Part shown: positions 33,835 to 46,700 of the stretch, one piece after another
Position numbering within the stretch: position 1 is the stretch's first letter
Layout of the letters: the number at the start of each line of letters is the position of its first letter
Assembly (NCBI RefSeq): GCF_001540865.1
Contig: NC_033631.1
Span: 8,551,283 to 8,615,282, forward strand
Reading direction: 5' to 3'
Source of the DNA: Ananas comosus
Taxonomy: Eukaryota; Streptophyta; Magnoliopsida; Poales; Bromeliaceae
DNA: 64,000 nt
Translations under genes and position numbers: made by a program
Notes under the pieces: generated by a model
Databases searched by the model: none
What the model was told of the DNA's origin: nothing
What the model saw: only the letters and a program-made list of their open reading frames with translations

Positions 33835-35017
33835 GTTAAAGAGGATATATAAACTAATTAAGCCTATTGATTGGATAGATTACAATAAATTTACCCTAAG
33901 TAATAGACCCTCATACATTTTGCTTTTCTAGGGGAATGTTCCTAGCTCCACACTGTATTTATTTTTTTCGTTACCAAATATTTTTTAGCAATACTTTTTT
34001 TTAGCAATGTTAACTCATTTTATGGCTCATCCATGCTTTATAGTCGATGCTAATTCATCCTCTATTTTTACTACTATCTCATTAATTACGCAACTTAATC
34101 CTCAAAATTTGGGTTTATCATATCCTTGGGTGGGATTATAAGTTTATGTATTCTCCACTACCCTTCCTGTGGTACTTGTGTTGGATGCATTCCTTTGAGA
34201 TCTCTTATTATGCTTTTTCTTTTTTTTAAAAAAAAAATCAGCTATTTTAGATGGTCAAGGATGTGATTACTCGTAAGTTAGCTCTAATACATGTTGCCCT
34301 CCATTATTGTATTGAATGCATCTGCATATTTTCTAAGGCTGAATGTGCAGAGATATATGCATACTGATTATCTACCCACTCATTTAAATGGAGACAATCA
34401 TTTTAATGATAAATGATGATCAGACAGTCGGCTTAAGAGTTTGCTCTAATGGATAAGTCAACTTTCGGCTTTCATCGAATGTTTGGACCAGAGAGTAGTC
34501 ATCATAACATGTTTATCTCATTTTTTGGTTAATTTTAAAGTTATTTTACTTGAAAATAATCTGAACTATTCTATTTGTCATCATTCATAAAGTTTTACAA
34601 TTATCACAACAAATGCAAGATTTACATTATGTGGTTTACCAAATGAAGTGGATAGTGTAGGGTAAAGTTTCAGACAAAGTTTATTGTTATAGATTAGTAG
34701 TGTATATATTGCATTATTTACGCAAATATTTGCTGCTGTACCCTTGATTGGTAACTTTTTGATTAGGGCCAATAAATGGTTTCTAATGCCCCAGAGCCCA
34801 TATAACTGGGCCTATCACAAAAGGGGTCTACAATAAGTACATTGCTGTCCAATTTTACCCTTCATGCACGAAAATTATAGCAAAAAGTAAAATAAAATAA
34901 AAAAAAGAGGGAATGCTGCTTATACCCAGATGAAGGCCTGCATGTAAATCTTACACCTTCATCATCATTTAACATAAAAAGTGAATGTAAATCAAGGCAT
35001 TTTTAGCATTTAGTGTT
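33835..35017. other. AT-rich spacer
   Basis: No gene and no repeat with definable ends. The 63-codon minus frame at 34581-34772 has no domain. Confidence 0.4.
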
Positions 35018-35425
35018 TGAAAAAAATTGCAAATAGCCCCTGCAAAATTTGTAAGTGTAAGAATGGCCCTCATCTTGTCCATGTGGGTGCCATGGTGGGC
35101 AAAGGAGGGACAGTACAGTTGTCATGTTTCAGTTGAATACGGTAATTAATTTATTGTACAGTCTTTTTTTTAACTTTGCACATTTAGAAAATTTTACAAA
35201 GATTATCGCCACTTAACAAAGAGAACATAATAATCCAATTGTCGTATTTTAGAACACAGTGAATAAATTTATCGTGTCAAACTTAAAATATTCAGTTGGC
35301 TCTCCGTGTCCAGCGTGAAGCTTGCATGGACAAGGAGAAAGCCAATCCTACAATTATACTTTTGCAAGTGTCATTTGTAAAAATAAAAAAAAATTGAGGG
35401 GGTTAAATACAAAAAGAAGCCTTGT
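35018..35425. mobile_element. MITE of family M (uninterrupted copy)
   Basis: Left TTGCAAATAGCCCCTGC and right ATTGAGGGGGTTAAATACAA are inverted relatives. The middle has CCATGTGGGTGCCATGG, comparable to CCACGTAGGCACC in the copy split by the Gypsy element at 11-17 kb. Confidence 0.55.
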
Positions 35426-35524
35426 AAACCAAACATATTTTGGATTGTACCAACATTCTAGTTGTAAAGTAGTATTGCAAAAAAATTAAAAAAAAAAGAA
35501 AAGAAATTGCACTAGTTAAAGTAT

Positions 35525-35755
35525 GGCTTAGTTTGGTATTGAGATCTACATGACTTTATTAGATAAAATAGAGTTTGAAAAAAAGCATGTAGGGATATAT
35601 TTCTGCGTTCTTCAATGAGACCGTAAAAAATATATTATAATCGACTTATCGCAATATGTGGAACGCAATATTACGTATAGAAACAAACAGGATATTTTCC
35701 TATCGTACTTTCTCACCGCACGTAACGTAATCTTCCCGCAATCCCAAGCGAAGCC
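35525..35755. mobile_element. PIF/Harbinger-like MITE, copy 1
   Basis: Begins GGCTTAGTTTGGTATTGAG and ends CAATCCCAAGCGAAGCC, with TAT on both sides. About 230 bp, and a clear homologue of 58590-58819. Confidence 0.8.
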
Positions 35756-35814
35756 TATGTTTGATTGCTTGCACTTTAGGCCCATTAATATTAATAATTT
35801 ATTGATCGTATATA

Positions 35815-35951
35815 GTACAGTTGGTTAAAGGTTTGATGGTTGGTATCTGAAGTCTTCAGTTTGAAGACTAATTATTATATATTTTTAGCTTAGTTCATTT
35901 CTAAAACAAAAATAAATAAAGCAAATAATATAATAACTTTCTCTCAAAAAA
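35815..35951 (+). mobile_element. tRNA-derived SINE, AT-shifted copy
   Basis: TTGGTTAAAGGTTTGATGGT, TGGTATCTGAAGTC, CAGTTTGAAGACTAATTATT, AAATAAATAAAGCAAATAAT and an A7 tail. Part of it recurs exactly at 39651 because of an assembly join. Confidence 0.6.
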
Positions 35952-36608
35952 ATATACATTAATAACTTTAATTCAATATCCTTACAATCATATTATAACA
36001 TGGACTCAACCCACTGTACGTTTGGGAGATTGGATTCCATCAAATTATTTTCAATAATCCAACATTCAACTCAGTGATTTGACTTGTTTAAAATTCAAAT
36101 TATATAATTATATCTAAAAATTGTTTATTAAGCCATCGAAAGATCTTAAAAACAATAGTTTTTGAGAGACTATATATATGAATTTGTTTACTCGTTAATT
36201 AAGCCATATAAAACAATCCTTGATTTTTTTTTTTACTATTTAAATCATGTTCAACTATACCAATCTTAGATTCGGAATTTCTAATTAACATCTAATTTTT
36301 GCAAGATTATTTAATTTTGACCATTCATTGTGTAACTATTTGATACACCAGCTAATATGTTTTAAGACATGAAAATACAGCTAATTTTAATATCATAAAT
36401 CACGCTTGACGATCTAAAAGAAAAGAAAATTAATTAAATTTATTTAAATTTTTTTATAGATAATGTGAAAAAAATTAGGCTTTAAGTTTGGGGATTTTGA
36501 TACCAACGATCAAGCACTTAGCGAGCTGGACTAGGCAGAGTCAGTCACTTTTAATCATTTAATATTAGTCACTTCCAATAATTTAGGTTTGGAATGGAAA
36601 TGAGAAAT

Positions 36609-36814
36609 TGTTAAATATAAAAATGTTTAAATACCGTTCATGTGAAACAACCGTTGTACTCTAAAAGTTTAAGCTGTTAGAGAACGATGTTTAAACATTT
36701 TTATATTTTACACTCCCCCTCACGTCTGGGCTCTGATATCATAGGAAACAACCGTTGTGCTCTAAAAGCTTAAGCTGTTAGAGAACAGTGTTTAAACATT
36801 TTTATATTTAACAC
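36609..36814 (-). mobile_element. Candidate miniature LTR element (TRIM/SMART-like)
   Basis: Two direct ~70-bp repeats (about 36644-36712 and 36744-36814) share AAACAACCGTTGT, CTCTAAAAG.TTAAGCTGTT and AGAGAAC..TGTTTAAACA. Between them, read on the minus strand, are TGATATCAGAGCCC (36728-36741, a Met-tRNA primer-binding site) and GTGAGGGGGAGTG (polypurine tract). This is the right order for an LTR element of only ~200 bp. The left repeat has an extra inverted flank (36609-36640). No target duplication was found. Confidence 0.6.
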
Positions 36815-38350
36815 AAATGGAATTGCATTGAAATGGAAATCATTCAAAAATGTTTGATTCACTATTAGAGTCGAAATCGGAATGGACAATTCAAACTAAG
36901 GTTTTGAGGGAGGCTTTTGGTATAAGAGAGAGGAGAGTGATCAATGTAGAGGAGAAAGTATTAGAGAGAGAAGGTTTTGAGCTGTTTACTCTGAAATGAG
37001 CCAATTCAGAATTGAAATTTTGATTGGATCATAAATAGATTAGATCATGTTCATTCCAGAATAAATTAGAATTAGCATTCGATTTCTGTAAAATAAACAA
37101 TAGCTATCGAAATAAATGAATCACATTTTTAATATCAAAATAGATAAACTAAACAAGCCTTTAGTGTTATAAGATGTCACATCTACTTCATTCTTAATTT
37201 GCTCTTTCTTAAACCCTTATATATTACGGAATTAAAATATGAAAAAAAGAAAAAGAAATTTCTCTCTGTGATGTACGTCTCAATTAGAGGAAAAGTTCTA
37301 GAATGCACCGGGTATACCGGTGACGTGGCGTCACAAACCAATCAAATATCTCTTTTTAGAGATATATGTCCCATAATAATTATAAAAAAATATTTTTATT
37401 ATACTTTTGTTGGAAAAAAATATGTATTAATTTGTGATTGATGATGTGATGCAAGCGTGACAGTGTAGAATTTCTCCAACTAGAGCCTGCGCCAACTAAG
37501 GAACATATGCATGTTACCTCTTACTTCTCTGCACATGTGTGCATGTGATCATAAAACCTATATATGGTCGTATACGTACGTACCATGCTTCAGTATTGGC
37601 ACTGTATATATATAAGGTACAATATATAAAAGGTGTTTGGTTCCTCACAAAATTATAACAAATCATCTTTTTAATAATAAATAAATAAAATTTGAACATA
37701 GAAAAATATATATGAAATTCGGAAAAACTTTTGCCAGAATACCTTTTTTTTTTTTTGAAAAATAATAGATAAAAATATGCCTTTTCAACCAGAAAATTAT
37801 TTTTTAAGATACTTTCCGAGAATTACCTGCATGTATGGAAAATGTACATATCTAAAGCTGGAAAATTTGCATATTCGACCTTGCAATATTGATTAAAATT
37901 GTTGCGGTTGATAATACGGGATACAAATTAATAAGGTGAAAAATAAAGATTTTTTTCCTGAAATTGTATGCTTATGTTTTGCTCTAATATATATTTGTTT
38001 TCTACGCGTGATTGTAGTAATTTTTAAAAAAAAACTACGAAATTTAGTGTATAGACTTCAAATATCTTAAATTGTGTTTGACAAAATAAATTTATTACTT
38101 CAAATACTTTATTAATGAAAACTAGAATATATAACACACCTGCTCGCAAAGTGTCCATTTTAATCTTCCAAGAAAGGTAAAAAAATATTTTGAATAATTT
38201 CTTAAATCAAATTGTGTTATTTTAGTACGTATAATCAGGCTATACTATCATGAAGAATATTTCTAAATCATTTACAAATAAATCAATCTTTTGAGTACAT
38301 AGCGTATTAATTATCATATATAGTCGATTCTGTGACCTTAGCAATTAGCA

Positions 38351-38390
<40 letters not shown>

Positions 38391-38533
38391 TTAAAACTAT
38401 TTCTAAACTGTTTCTTATTTGATATAAATTACATCATCGTAATCATCCTTATAAATCCTCTAAGTATAAAATATAACCCTTTTTTCTATTGTTATGTTTG
38501 ATATTTCAGTTTCTATGATAGCTATGAGTATAG
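36815..38533. other. AT-rich spacer
   Basis: No gene. It includes a TA tract at 38350-38384 and, near 37300, a CACCGGGTATACCGGTGACG palindrome of unknown meaning. Confidence 0.4.
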
Positions 38534-38548
38534 TGACGCTGGGACTTA

Positions 38549-39413
38549 GGGGCCGTTTGGTTGGATGTAGTTGCAGAAACAGTGTAGTTGGAAATATATG
38601 CAGTTGCAAATGCTGCAGTTATAACTACATCTAGTCTGTTTGGTTTTACGCAGTTGCAACTGCTGGAGTTACATTTCTTCTGTTTGGTAATATGAAGCTG
38701 ATAGTTGTATTTATGAATTTTGTTACCTCTTCAGATAGAGTGGTGAGGTTACCTTCACTAAATATAAAATAATTATATAAATTTATTAATTATTTAAATT
38801 TACTATTTATAAATAAATAAGTAGATATATATAATATTTTTATATTTTTCAATAATTCTTCAACTTATTAATTGACACATTTAAAATTTTTAATTTATTT
38901 AATTTTAATATGTAAATCAAATTTTAAAAATTTAAGCGATTCTCTCATTTTTTTTTATCAATTTTAATAATTATAATTAATTAAAACTTATTAAATTAAC
39001 ATACACGATCACATTCTATAAAAATTTAGAAAAAAAAAACTATATTTATATTTTAAATAAAATAAATTTAAAAAAATTAATTTTTTGCACAAAGCTTGTA
39101 TTGTCTAAAAAATTTTATTAGTATGAGTTTATTTATAAGTATTTTTATTTACCTATATACATATATTATTTATTTATTTAGCTATTTATTTATTTATTAT
39201 TATTATTAATTTGTGGGTGATCCTATCCCTCACCAACTGCTGCAGTTGGAACTACGACCAATTTGGATGTAGTTCCAACTGCAGCATTTGGGCCTTCTTG
39301 TGCAGTTGAACTGCAGCAGTTGAACTCAACTACACTAAACCAAACAAAGAAATTGTGGCTGCACGCATTTGCAACTGCATTGCGGTTGCAAATGCGTACA
39401 ACCAAACAGCCCC
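38549..39413. mobile_element. PIF/Harbinger-like MITE inside the Gypsy 3' LTR
   Basis: Begins GGGGCCGTTTGGTTG and ends CAACCAAACAGCCCC (one mismatch between the inverted ends), flanked by TTA at 38546-38548 and 39414-39416. The other LTR at 42551 has the uninterrupted GGGACTTAGAG and so serves as an empty site. Inner motifs alternate CAGTTGCAACTGC-type palindromes. Confidence 0.92.
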
Positions 39414-39650
39414 TTAGAGGGGATGAGAAAATAGAATAAGCACAACTCGATAAATACTCGACTCGTCGTAGAATCCACCACATTGTATTCGAACACACTC
39501 ACCACTACTATTCAGAATCCACCAACACAATAGTTGAGCAACACTCTTATCTCACAGAAAATCTACTTCAGAGATAGGAATGAGAAGATATCCTTCTTCT
39601 CAAATAAAAGTATAAATTTCAACTCAATTTGATTTGTTTTTCATTATAAA

Positions 39651-39891
39651 ATTATTATATATTTTTAGCTTAGTTCATTTCTAAAACAAAAATAAATAAA
39701 GCAAATAATATAATAACTTTCTCTCAAAAAAATATACATTAATAACTTTAATTCAATATCCTTACAATCATATTATAACATGGACTCAACCCACTGTACG
39801 TTTGGGAGATTGGATTCCATCAAATTATTTTCAATAATCCAACATTCAACTCAGTGATTTGACTTGTTTAAAATTCAAATTATATAATTAT
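39651..39891. repeat. 241-bp exact copy of 35871-36111 next to an N: probable assembly artefact
   Basis: Every base I compared is identical to 35871-36111, which itself includes part of a SINE, and the copy ends one base before N at 39892. After the N, LTR sequence already present at 39570-39660 starts again. The entry point is the shared word ATTATTATATATTTTTA. Confidence 0.85.
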
Positions 39892-40259
39892 NAGAGATAG
39901 GAATGAGAAGATATCCTTCTTCTCAAATAAAAGTATAAATTTCAACTCAATTTGATTTGTTTTTCATTATAAAATTATTATATATTTATAGGCTGTCAAA
40001 TGACCTTCCATCTTCTCTATACATTAACTCATTCATTAATTTTATAGAGAAACTAAAAGTCACTTCTAAAAATACTAAAATGCACACACTATTCTAAACT
40101 AACATAATTCATTTTAAGAAAAAGAAAAGACAGTTTTATAAAAAAAAATTGAGGGACACACTTATTTCAAAATTAATATTTATAGAGTAAGTAATGACTT
40201 TATTCACCAATGCCAAGAATAGTGTCATTCTCCCTAATTGAAAAGAACTTTTCCTCAAG

Positions 40260-41100
40260 TTTGGTTTGTGGATCGTCTTCATAATATGGTGAAATATCCT
40301 CCTTTCAAGCAATCACTGATGGGGGTGATGATGGTGCTAAACCCTTTGATGAAGCGCCGGTAGAAAGAAGCAAGGCTATGAAAGCTTCGAATGTCCTGAA
40401 GTGAAATAGGTTCAGTCTATATAATAATGGTCTCAACCTTTGCTGAATCCATCTTGATACCTTCGGCCAAGACAATATAGCCCAAAAAGATTAGGCTATT
40501 TGTCACAAAGTCGCATTTTTTTAAATTGGCATATGGCTTTTGCTCCCATAGAATTTGGAATACTTGCCGAAGATGTGTTATATACTTCTCAATGCTTTTA
40601 CTGTAAATCAAAATATCGTGAAAACAAACAACAAGAAATTTGCCAATAAAGGATTTGAATATATGATTCATGAGCTGCATAAAAGTGCTTCAAGCATTTG
40701 AAAGGCCGAATGGCATGACCATCCACTCGTAGAGACTGTCACGTGTCTTGAAAGCTGTTTTCCATTCATCACCGGGGCGCATATGGATTTGATGGTAGTC
40801 ACTCCTTAGATCAACTTTGGAGAAGACCGAGGCACCATGAAGTTGGTCAAGAAGATCATCGAGACGTGGAATAGGAAAGCGGTACTTAATAGTGATTTTG
40901 TTGACTGCTCTACTATCCACACACATGCGCCAAGATTCATTCTTTTTTGGCACTAGTAGCATCGGCACTGCACAGGGGCTCATACTTTCTCGCACCTTTC
41001 GAATAAGCTCTTCAACTTGTCGTTGTAGCTCTTCATTTTCTTTCGGACACATTCGATATGCTACCTTATTGGGGATAGTGGTGCCCGGCACAATATCAAT
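40260..41100 (-). pseudogene. Gypsy 2 reverse transcriptase, broken
   Basis: The frame 41091-40690 holds the RT fingers and palm ([41 protein letters not shown]). A TGA follows, and the same frame resumes as STFMQLMNHIF. The catalytic FDD position reads CFHDILIYS, so one catalytic Asp is lost. The sequence decays after YRRFIKGFS and stops before RNase H is complete. Confidence 0.88.
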
Positions 41101-41509
41101 GCAATGTTGGATCTCCTACATAGGTGGAAGACTGGGTGGAATCTTCTCCGGAATTACATCTTTAAACTCATGAATAAAAGGTATGATGATAGAAGGTATT
41201 GTATTCTCTATTTTATTTTCCTCTACGAGAGTAAATTATAGGCCTCGGAGGATTCTGACAACTTCTTAAGAAATAATGATTTAGAACATACCTTGCCATG
41301 AGAAGTAGTGCACTGTGTGTGAAAAATATTATTAAGCTAATCATCTTCCTTGACAGGTGTAGCGCTCAAGGCTTGTCGAGTGACAAAAGCCTCACCTCCG
41401 TCACCATAAGTGATTTTATCTTCCTCTTCCACTTCTTCATCCTACACGGGTGATGTAGTTTCAAGACCTTCCTCTTTGTCAGGTGTCTCCTCGAAAAGAG
41501 TAACAATTC

Positions 41510-42523
41510 TCCTATTTGGGCATTCAGAGGCGCAATGTGTCCGAGGCCTTGACATTTGTAGTATCATCGCGGGTTAGAATTTGAAGAACTAGGATAATTA
41601 GAAGTAGTCACTGCCTCTTGTTTTGGATGAGGCTTTTGGGATATGGACATAGAAGTTTGAGAAGCACTCCCCTGGTTGGAAGTGTTCTCACGAGCTATGG
41701 ATCGATTACCACTGGCACTTGATGCTCGACGCACACCCTTTGCCTTGAGTTGCCTCTCTACCTTAATCGCAAGCTTGTAGGCATCATTGTATGTCCAATA
41801 ATGTTGAAGGTTGACGATGTCGAATATCTCACGACGAAGCCTACCAAGGTAAAGAGCTATGGTTTGCTCTTCCGGTTTGTAAATGCCGCACCACATGATA
41901 AGATGATCAAACTCCTCCGAGTGCTCCTCAATAGAGCGATTCTATTGTTTCAGGCGGTGAAACTTGAGAAAAGCATCTTGCATATAGTGCTCCGATAAAA
42001 ACTTCTTCTTAAGTTCTTTCTAAGTTTGTATTTTTTATTTTTCTTCGCGAGCTCGTCAAACTTTGAATTGCTCTCACAAAATAGACGCATACTTTTTAAG
42101 CTTGATGGCCACAAGCTTTACTTTGTAGTATTCGGGTACATCTTCATATTCAAAGATCTGCTCCACAGTGTGAAGTCAGTCAATGAACTCATCATGTTGC
42201 ATCCTTCCTTCGAACTCAGGAATATTAACTTTGATGTCGAGGTCCCGGCGGAACTCATTGTTCCTCCAAGGTAGTCGATATAGAGAACCTTCCTTACTAG
42301 GTGCCCGCCTACGAGCATTATGAAATTGATTGATATTCTCCTCATCTTCTTGCTTTGAACCATGACAAGGGTCGCCATATTCCAAAACTTCAAAGCAAGC
42401 AAGTTGCTCTTCAAGAAGTCGCACTTGTCTCCGCAAGTCATCTTGCCTCTCAACATCCTGCAAATCATACTCACGCGTTGCGGGATCCTCCATGCGTGGA
42501 TCATGCCTTTGGTTGTTAGCCAT
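41510..42523 (-). pseudogene. Gypsy 2 gag, broken
   Basis: An ATG at 42523, just after the primer-binding site, opens a gag-like frame (to 42176; QVRLLEEQLACFEV coil, VNIPEFEGRM). It resumes in another piece at 41896-41564 (EEQTIALYLGRLRREIFDIV, Ser-rich linker). A YYKCQGLGH zinc-knuckle remnant lies near 41540-41560 beyond a stop. Several frameshifts and stops are needed to read through. Confidence 0.8.
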
Positions 42524-42550
42524 CTTGAACCTAGGGGTCTGATACCAATC

Positions 42551-43040
42551 TGACGCCGGGACTTAGAGAGGACGCAAAAATAGAACAAGCACAGCTCAAT
42601 AAACACTCAACTCGTTGTAAAATCCACCACGTCGAACTCGAGCACACTCACCACTATGTGGAATCCACCAACACAATGGTTGAGCAACACTCTTCTCTTA
42701 TAAAAAATCCACCTAAGAGATAGGAGTAAGAAGAAATTATTCTTCTCAAATAAAAATGGAAACTTCAATTTAACTTGACTTGTTTTTCATTATAAAATTA
42801 TTATATATTTATAGGCTCTCAAATGACCATTCATCTTCTCCATATATTAACTCACTCATTAATTTCATAGAGAAAGTAAAAGACACTTCTAGAAATACTA
42901 AAAAACACACACTATTCTAAACTAATTAATATAATCCATTTTAAGAAAGTGAAAATACAATTTTATAGAAAAACTAAGGAATATACTTATTTCAAAACTA
43001 ATATTTATGGAGTGAGTAATGACATCATTCACCAATTTAA
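42551..43040 (-). repeat. 5' LTR of Gypsy 2
   Basis: About 490 bp, matching 38534-40227 once the MITE and the duplicated block there are removed. The outer boundary is approximate because the two copies diverge after ATTCACCAAT. Confidence 0.75.
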
Positions 43041-43767
43041 AGAACCGTGACCGTAACTCTTTGAACGTAGGAATTTTACAAACTTGTTATATCTCTAATA
43101 CAAAACACATACCTTTGGACAAAATTGATGATGCTTCTTTAAATTATTTTGTTCCTTCTTCCTCAATTTCAGAAGAAAATTGAAAAAAGGCACTAAACAA
43201 TTTTATCCTATAAAACTAATTTAAGTGCATTGAAAAGTAAATTATTACAAAATATATTTGATTACAATAGTTTGTGCCGTTGTGATAATGCAAATCATAT
43301 TATTTAGTTATTTATTGCCATTAGTAATAATTTGCAACGATCGTTGTTTGTTATAAAAAATTAGTATTGTAACTAATAGTTATCAACTGCAACCGTGTTT
43401 ATTACCAGAAAAGAATGGATTTCTTATTTGCATTCAAGTTAAAAGAAAAAAGAAAGATAACACCAAGAAATACCACCACACAAGATTAATTAATGCCCAA
43501 AGAAAACATGGGAGAGAAAATTGAAAACACCACTGGATACTATCACAATGATTTTCTTTTTTCTTTTTTTTTTTGTATCTTAAATAAGAAAAATAAATTA
43601 AAGCTGCACAAAGAATATTTAATACACAACAAAAAATACAGCCACCACCACCACCAGGTAATTGATTACCAATAAATATGTAATTAACCAAGAACACCAC
43701 CTTATTAATTCTCTAGCTACAAAGTAGTAATGTAATGTATATATGCCCACCAATGCATATACATATG
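43041..43767. other. Spacer and 3' region of the bZIP gene
   Basis: No gene seen. The bases just below 43768 are the likely 3' UTR of the minus-strand bZIP gene. Short opposing frames at 43434-43700 overlap a T/A homopolymer and are not credible. Confidence 0.4.
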
Positions 43768-46700
43768 TTAGCTGAGGAGCCCGTTCTCTGTGCATACAAC
43801 AGGCTCAGATGTGGGAGTGCTCATCTTCTTTAGATTTTGTTGGTGATATACTTGTCTCAATCTCTCAATCTCCTTCTTCAATGCCTCTTGGTGGGCTTGC
43901 ATTTTTAAAAAAAAGAAAAAGAAAGAAAAAACCTATTTGAGATCCAATTAAAGTGTATATCAAAAACTTTGCAAGGGCAGGTGACAAATATAAGGGCAAA
44001 AAATATGTATAAATATTTCCTATAATTAAACCTACCTAATATATGGTGTTCAGAGCTTTTTATTTAAACACTTTAGTGCCTAATTAAATTTTCCCGTATA
44101 TATATATTGCAATTGTGTATCCTTGGCCTTCCTAGTTGCCTAATGTTTGCAATATCATGTGCTCGCATGCAACACTTTTACGCAAAATAGCTATCATAAT
44201 TCAATTTGAAACAACAAAACAAAAGGAAAACCAAATTGAAAGAGAAGAGAAAAATGATTGTTTTCTGAAAGTGGTTGAATGTTGAGCATTTAAGTCAATA
44301 TATGGTAGTTCAGAGACCAAAATATTTAAGTGAAGAGTTTAGAACTAACACATAACATCTGAAAGGTACATGCATGAAATATTATTTGTGCATATATTTA
44401 ACCCTAATATATAACCAAACAAGATATAACAATAGTAATTATTGTGTGGGTCTATGTAACATATTGGCCTTATTTTTGAAGAATTATCCTTTTATCAAAT
44501 TGTGCACTATTTATTCATATTTACTTGAGTAAAAGTTCCATTGCTTGATGCACAGTTGATGTTTATTATGATTTGTGACCTGCAAACTGGTACCAGGGAC
44601 CACTAATTAAGTAATTGTCCAAAAATTATCTTCATGTCTAAAATAAATGTATTAATTAGTCCATAAATTTTTTTTTTCTATTTATATTATTACTTCGTGT
44701 AGGGTAAATTATGGAAAGCAATGAGATTATTTACAGCGTGGAAAATCCAAGTACATTTTGATGCTTTAAAAATCTATATTTTATCAAAGTGTACACTATA
44801 CATGTATTTAGTAGCTCAAGTGATTTGTGGGGTTCATTGTAGTATTATCAGCTATAAATTAAAATTATTGAGTCAATGGAAATACCAATTTCGAGGAAAA
44901 GGATACCTCTTATTTAGAGATTAATTAATGTGATTAGTTTTATAACTAATAATTTGCATGTACAGAAGAGTAGAATAATTATTTACCATGAAGTAAATAA
45001 TATCAACCTACCCAAGTTGCTATAGCAATAGCAACAACCATGGGCCTAAGTTAATTTGTATCATGTGTTCATGAATGGAAGAGGACCACCACAAACACAC
45101 ATAGTGCCTGTGGACCTATTCTAGATAGGGAAAAATACAAAAAAACAATTAAGCAAAACCTACAAAAAAGAATAACAAATATGAAATATAATTGAGCATG
45201 GTTTTAGACTTTTAGTTAACTCACCATCCTTGAATATTTTGTCCTGTGCCAGGGCCGCGATCCGCTGCTTGAGATGGCTGTTACCGACGCTGAGGATCGA
45301 CCGCTGGTGATCGAGGAACGCCACTCGGGGCGACAATGCAGATACCTCAGTCTACATGCAAATATATACCCCGAAAATAAAAATTTAAGTATGCATGTAA
45401 TAACCACTTTCTGAAAAAAAAAAAAAAAAAAAAAAAAAAAACAAAAAAAAAAAAAAGTATCAATAAGAGAATTGGAACTTATCATGTAAACGCTAGTGGC
45501 ATGCACTGTTTCATTACTAATAACTCAACGAACTCATTTGTAATGTTGCATCAGAGCCAATTCTTCTAGTTTAAGTATATAATTTTTAGCCTAGCTAGTC
45601 TCTAAGGTATNATAAGAAAAAAAAAAAAAAAAAAAGAGAACAAAAAAAAAAAAGAATCCTTAAGAGAACAGGATCCTATCATGCAAACTCTAGTTGCATG
45701 CACTGTTTCATTACTAATAACTCAACGAACTCATTTGTAATGTTGCATCAGAGCCAATTCTTCTAGTTTAAGTATATAATTTTTAGCCTAGCTAGTCTCT
45801 AAGGTATTGATGTTTTGGGCATTAAAAGTCACATCCTCAACCTTTGATTTATGGGTTTGAACTGATCCTTTATTTTTTTCAATTTTTGTAAACTGGGACC
45901 TATTTTCGTGAACTGGGACCTCCTAATATTTAAAATGTTACTGCATGTGCTTCTAATATTAAAGAAGGGATTAATTTTTATGCAGATACCTGCAATCATA
46001 GTGAATTACAGATATATCCCTACAAAATTCAACTTTCATATATTGTTTCTACAAAAGCCCTAATATTTAGAAATATGTCTCTACTGTTAGAATCCATTAG
46101 AAAACTTTAATTAATCCTAATTAGTTTATAAGATAACTTGATATTTTTGTCCCTCTTATATTATATTACTGTGACTTTTAGAGGAACATATTTGTCATGA
46201 CAAAATTGACATTTCATTTAAAATATAAAAAGTTCTATAACGGTAACAAATCAGAGTAACATATTTGAAAATATTAGAATTTTTATGAGAACAACATATG
46301 AAAGTTGAACTTTAGATATATATTTATAATTTACTATATTTATAGGGACCTATATGCATTTAACCCTAAAAGAAGAATGTGGTAGGGACATGATAATGCA
46401 TGCTAAAAAAGAAGCTCTTTTTTCTCTTGCGAGAAAATTGAAGAGGTACATAAAATTACAAATTCATAGCAATGGGAATTAATTAAATTGCGGAGTGCCA
46501 TGTGGGTACGTAGCAATGTGCCTAGCAATTGCAATTAATAAAATTGTTTCTATACATATGAAGAGAGATTTTACTTTACTTAACACCACTATTATTTCAA
46601 GAGCAATACTACTAAATTATGCATATAAACTTTACACTCTATTCATCCAAAAACTCTTTTTTTTTTATATCAGTCTTATCATTTTTGTAACATTAAAATT

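Larger units (their letters stand above)
38534..43050 (-). mobile_element. Second Ty3/Gypsy retrotransposon, decayed
   Basis: Minus-strand element. The LTRs (42551 to about 43040, and 38534 to about 40227 with insertions) share GACGC.GGGACTTAGAG, GAATCCACCAACACAAT and GTTGAGCAACACTCTT. TGGTATCAGA (minus strand, 42538-42547), three bases inside the 5' LTR, is the Met-tRNA primer-binding site. Then come gag, a zinc-knuckle region and RT in broken frames. RNase H beyond its start and integrase are missing. A MITE sits in the 3' LTR and an assembly artefact breaks it. The outer end near 43040-43050 is approximate. Confidence 0.85.
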
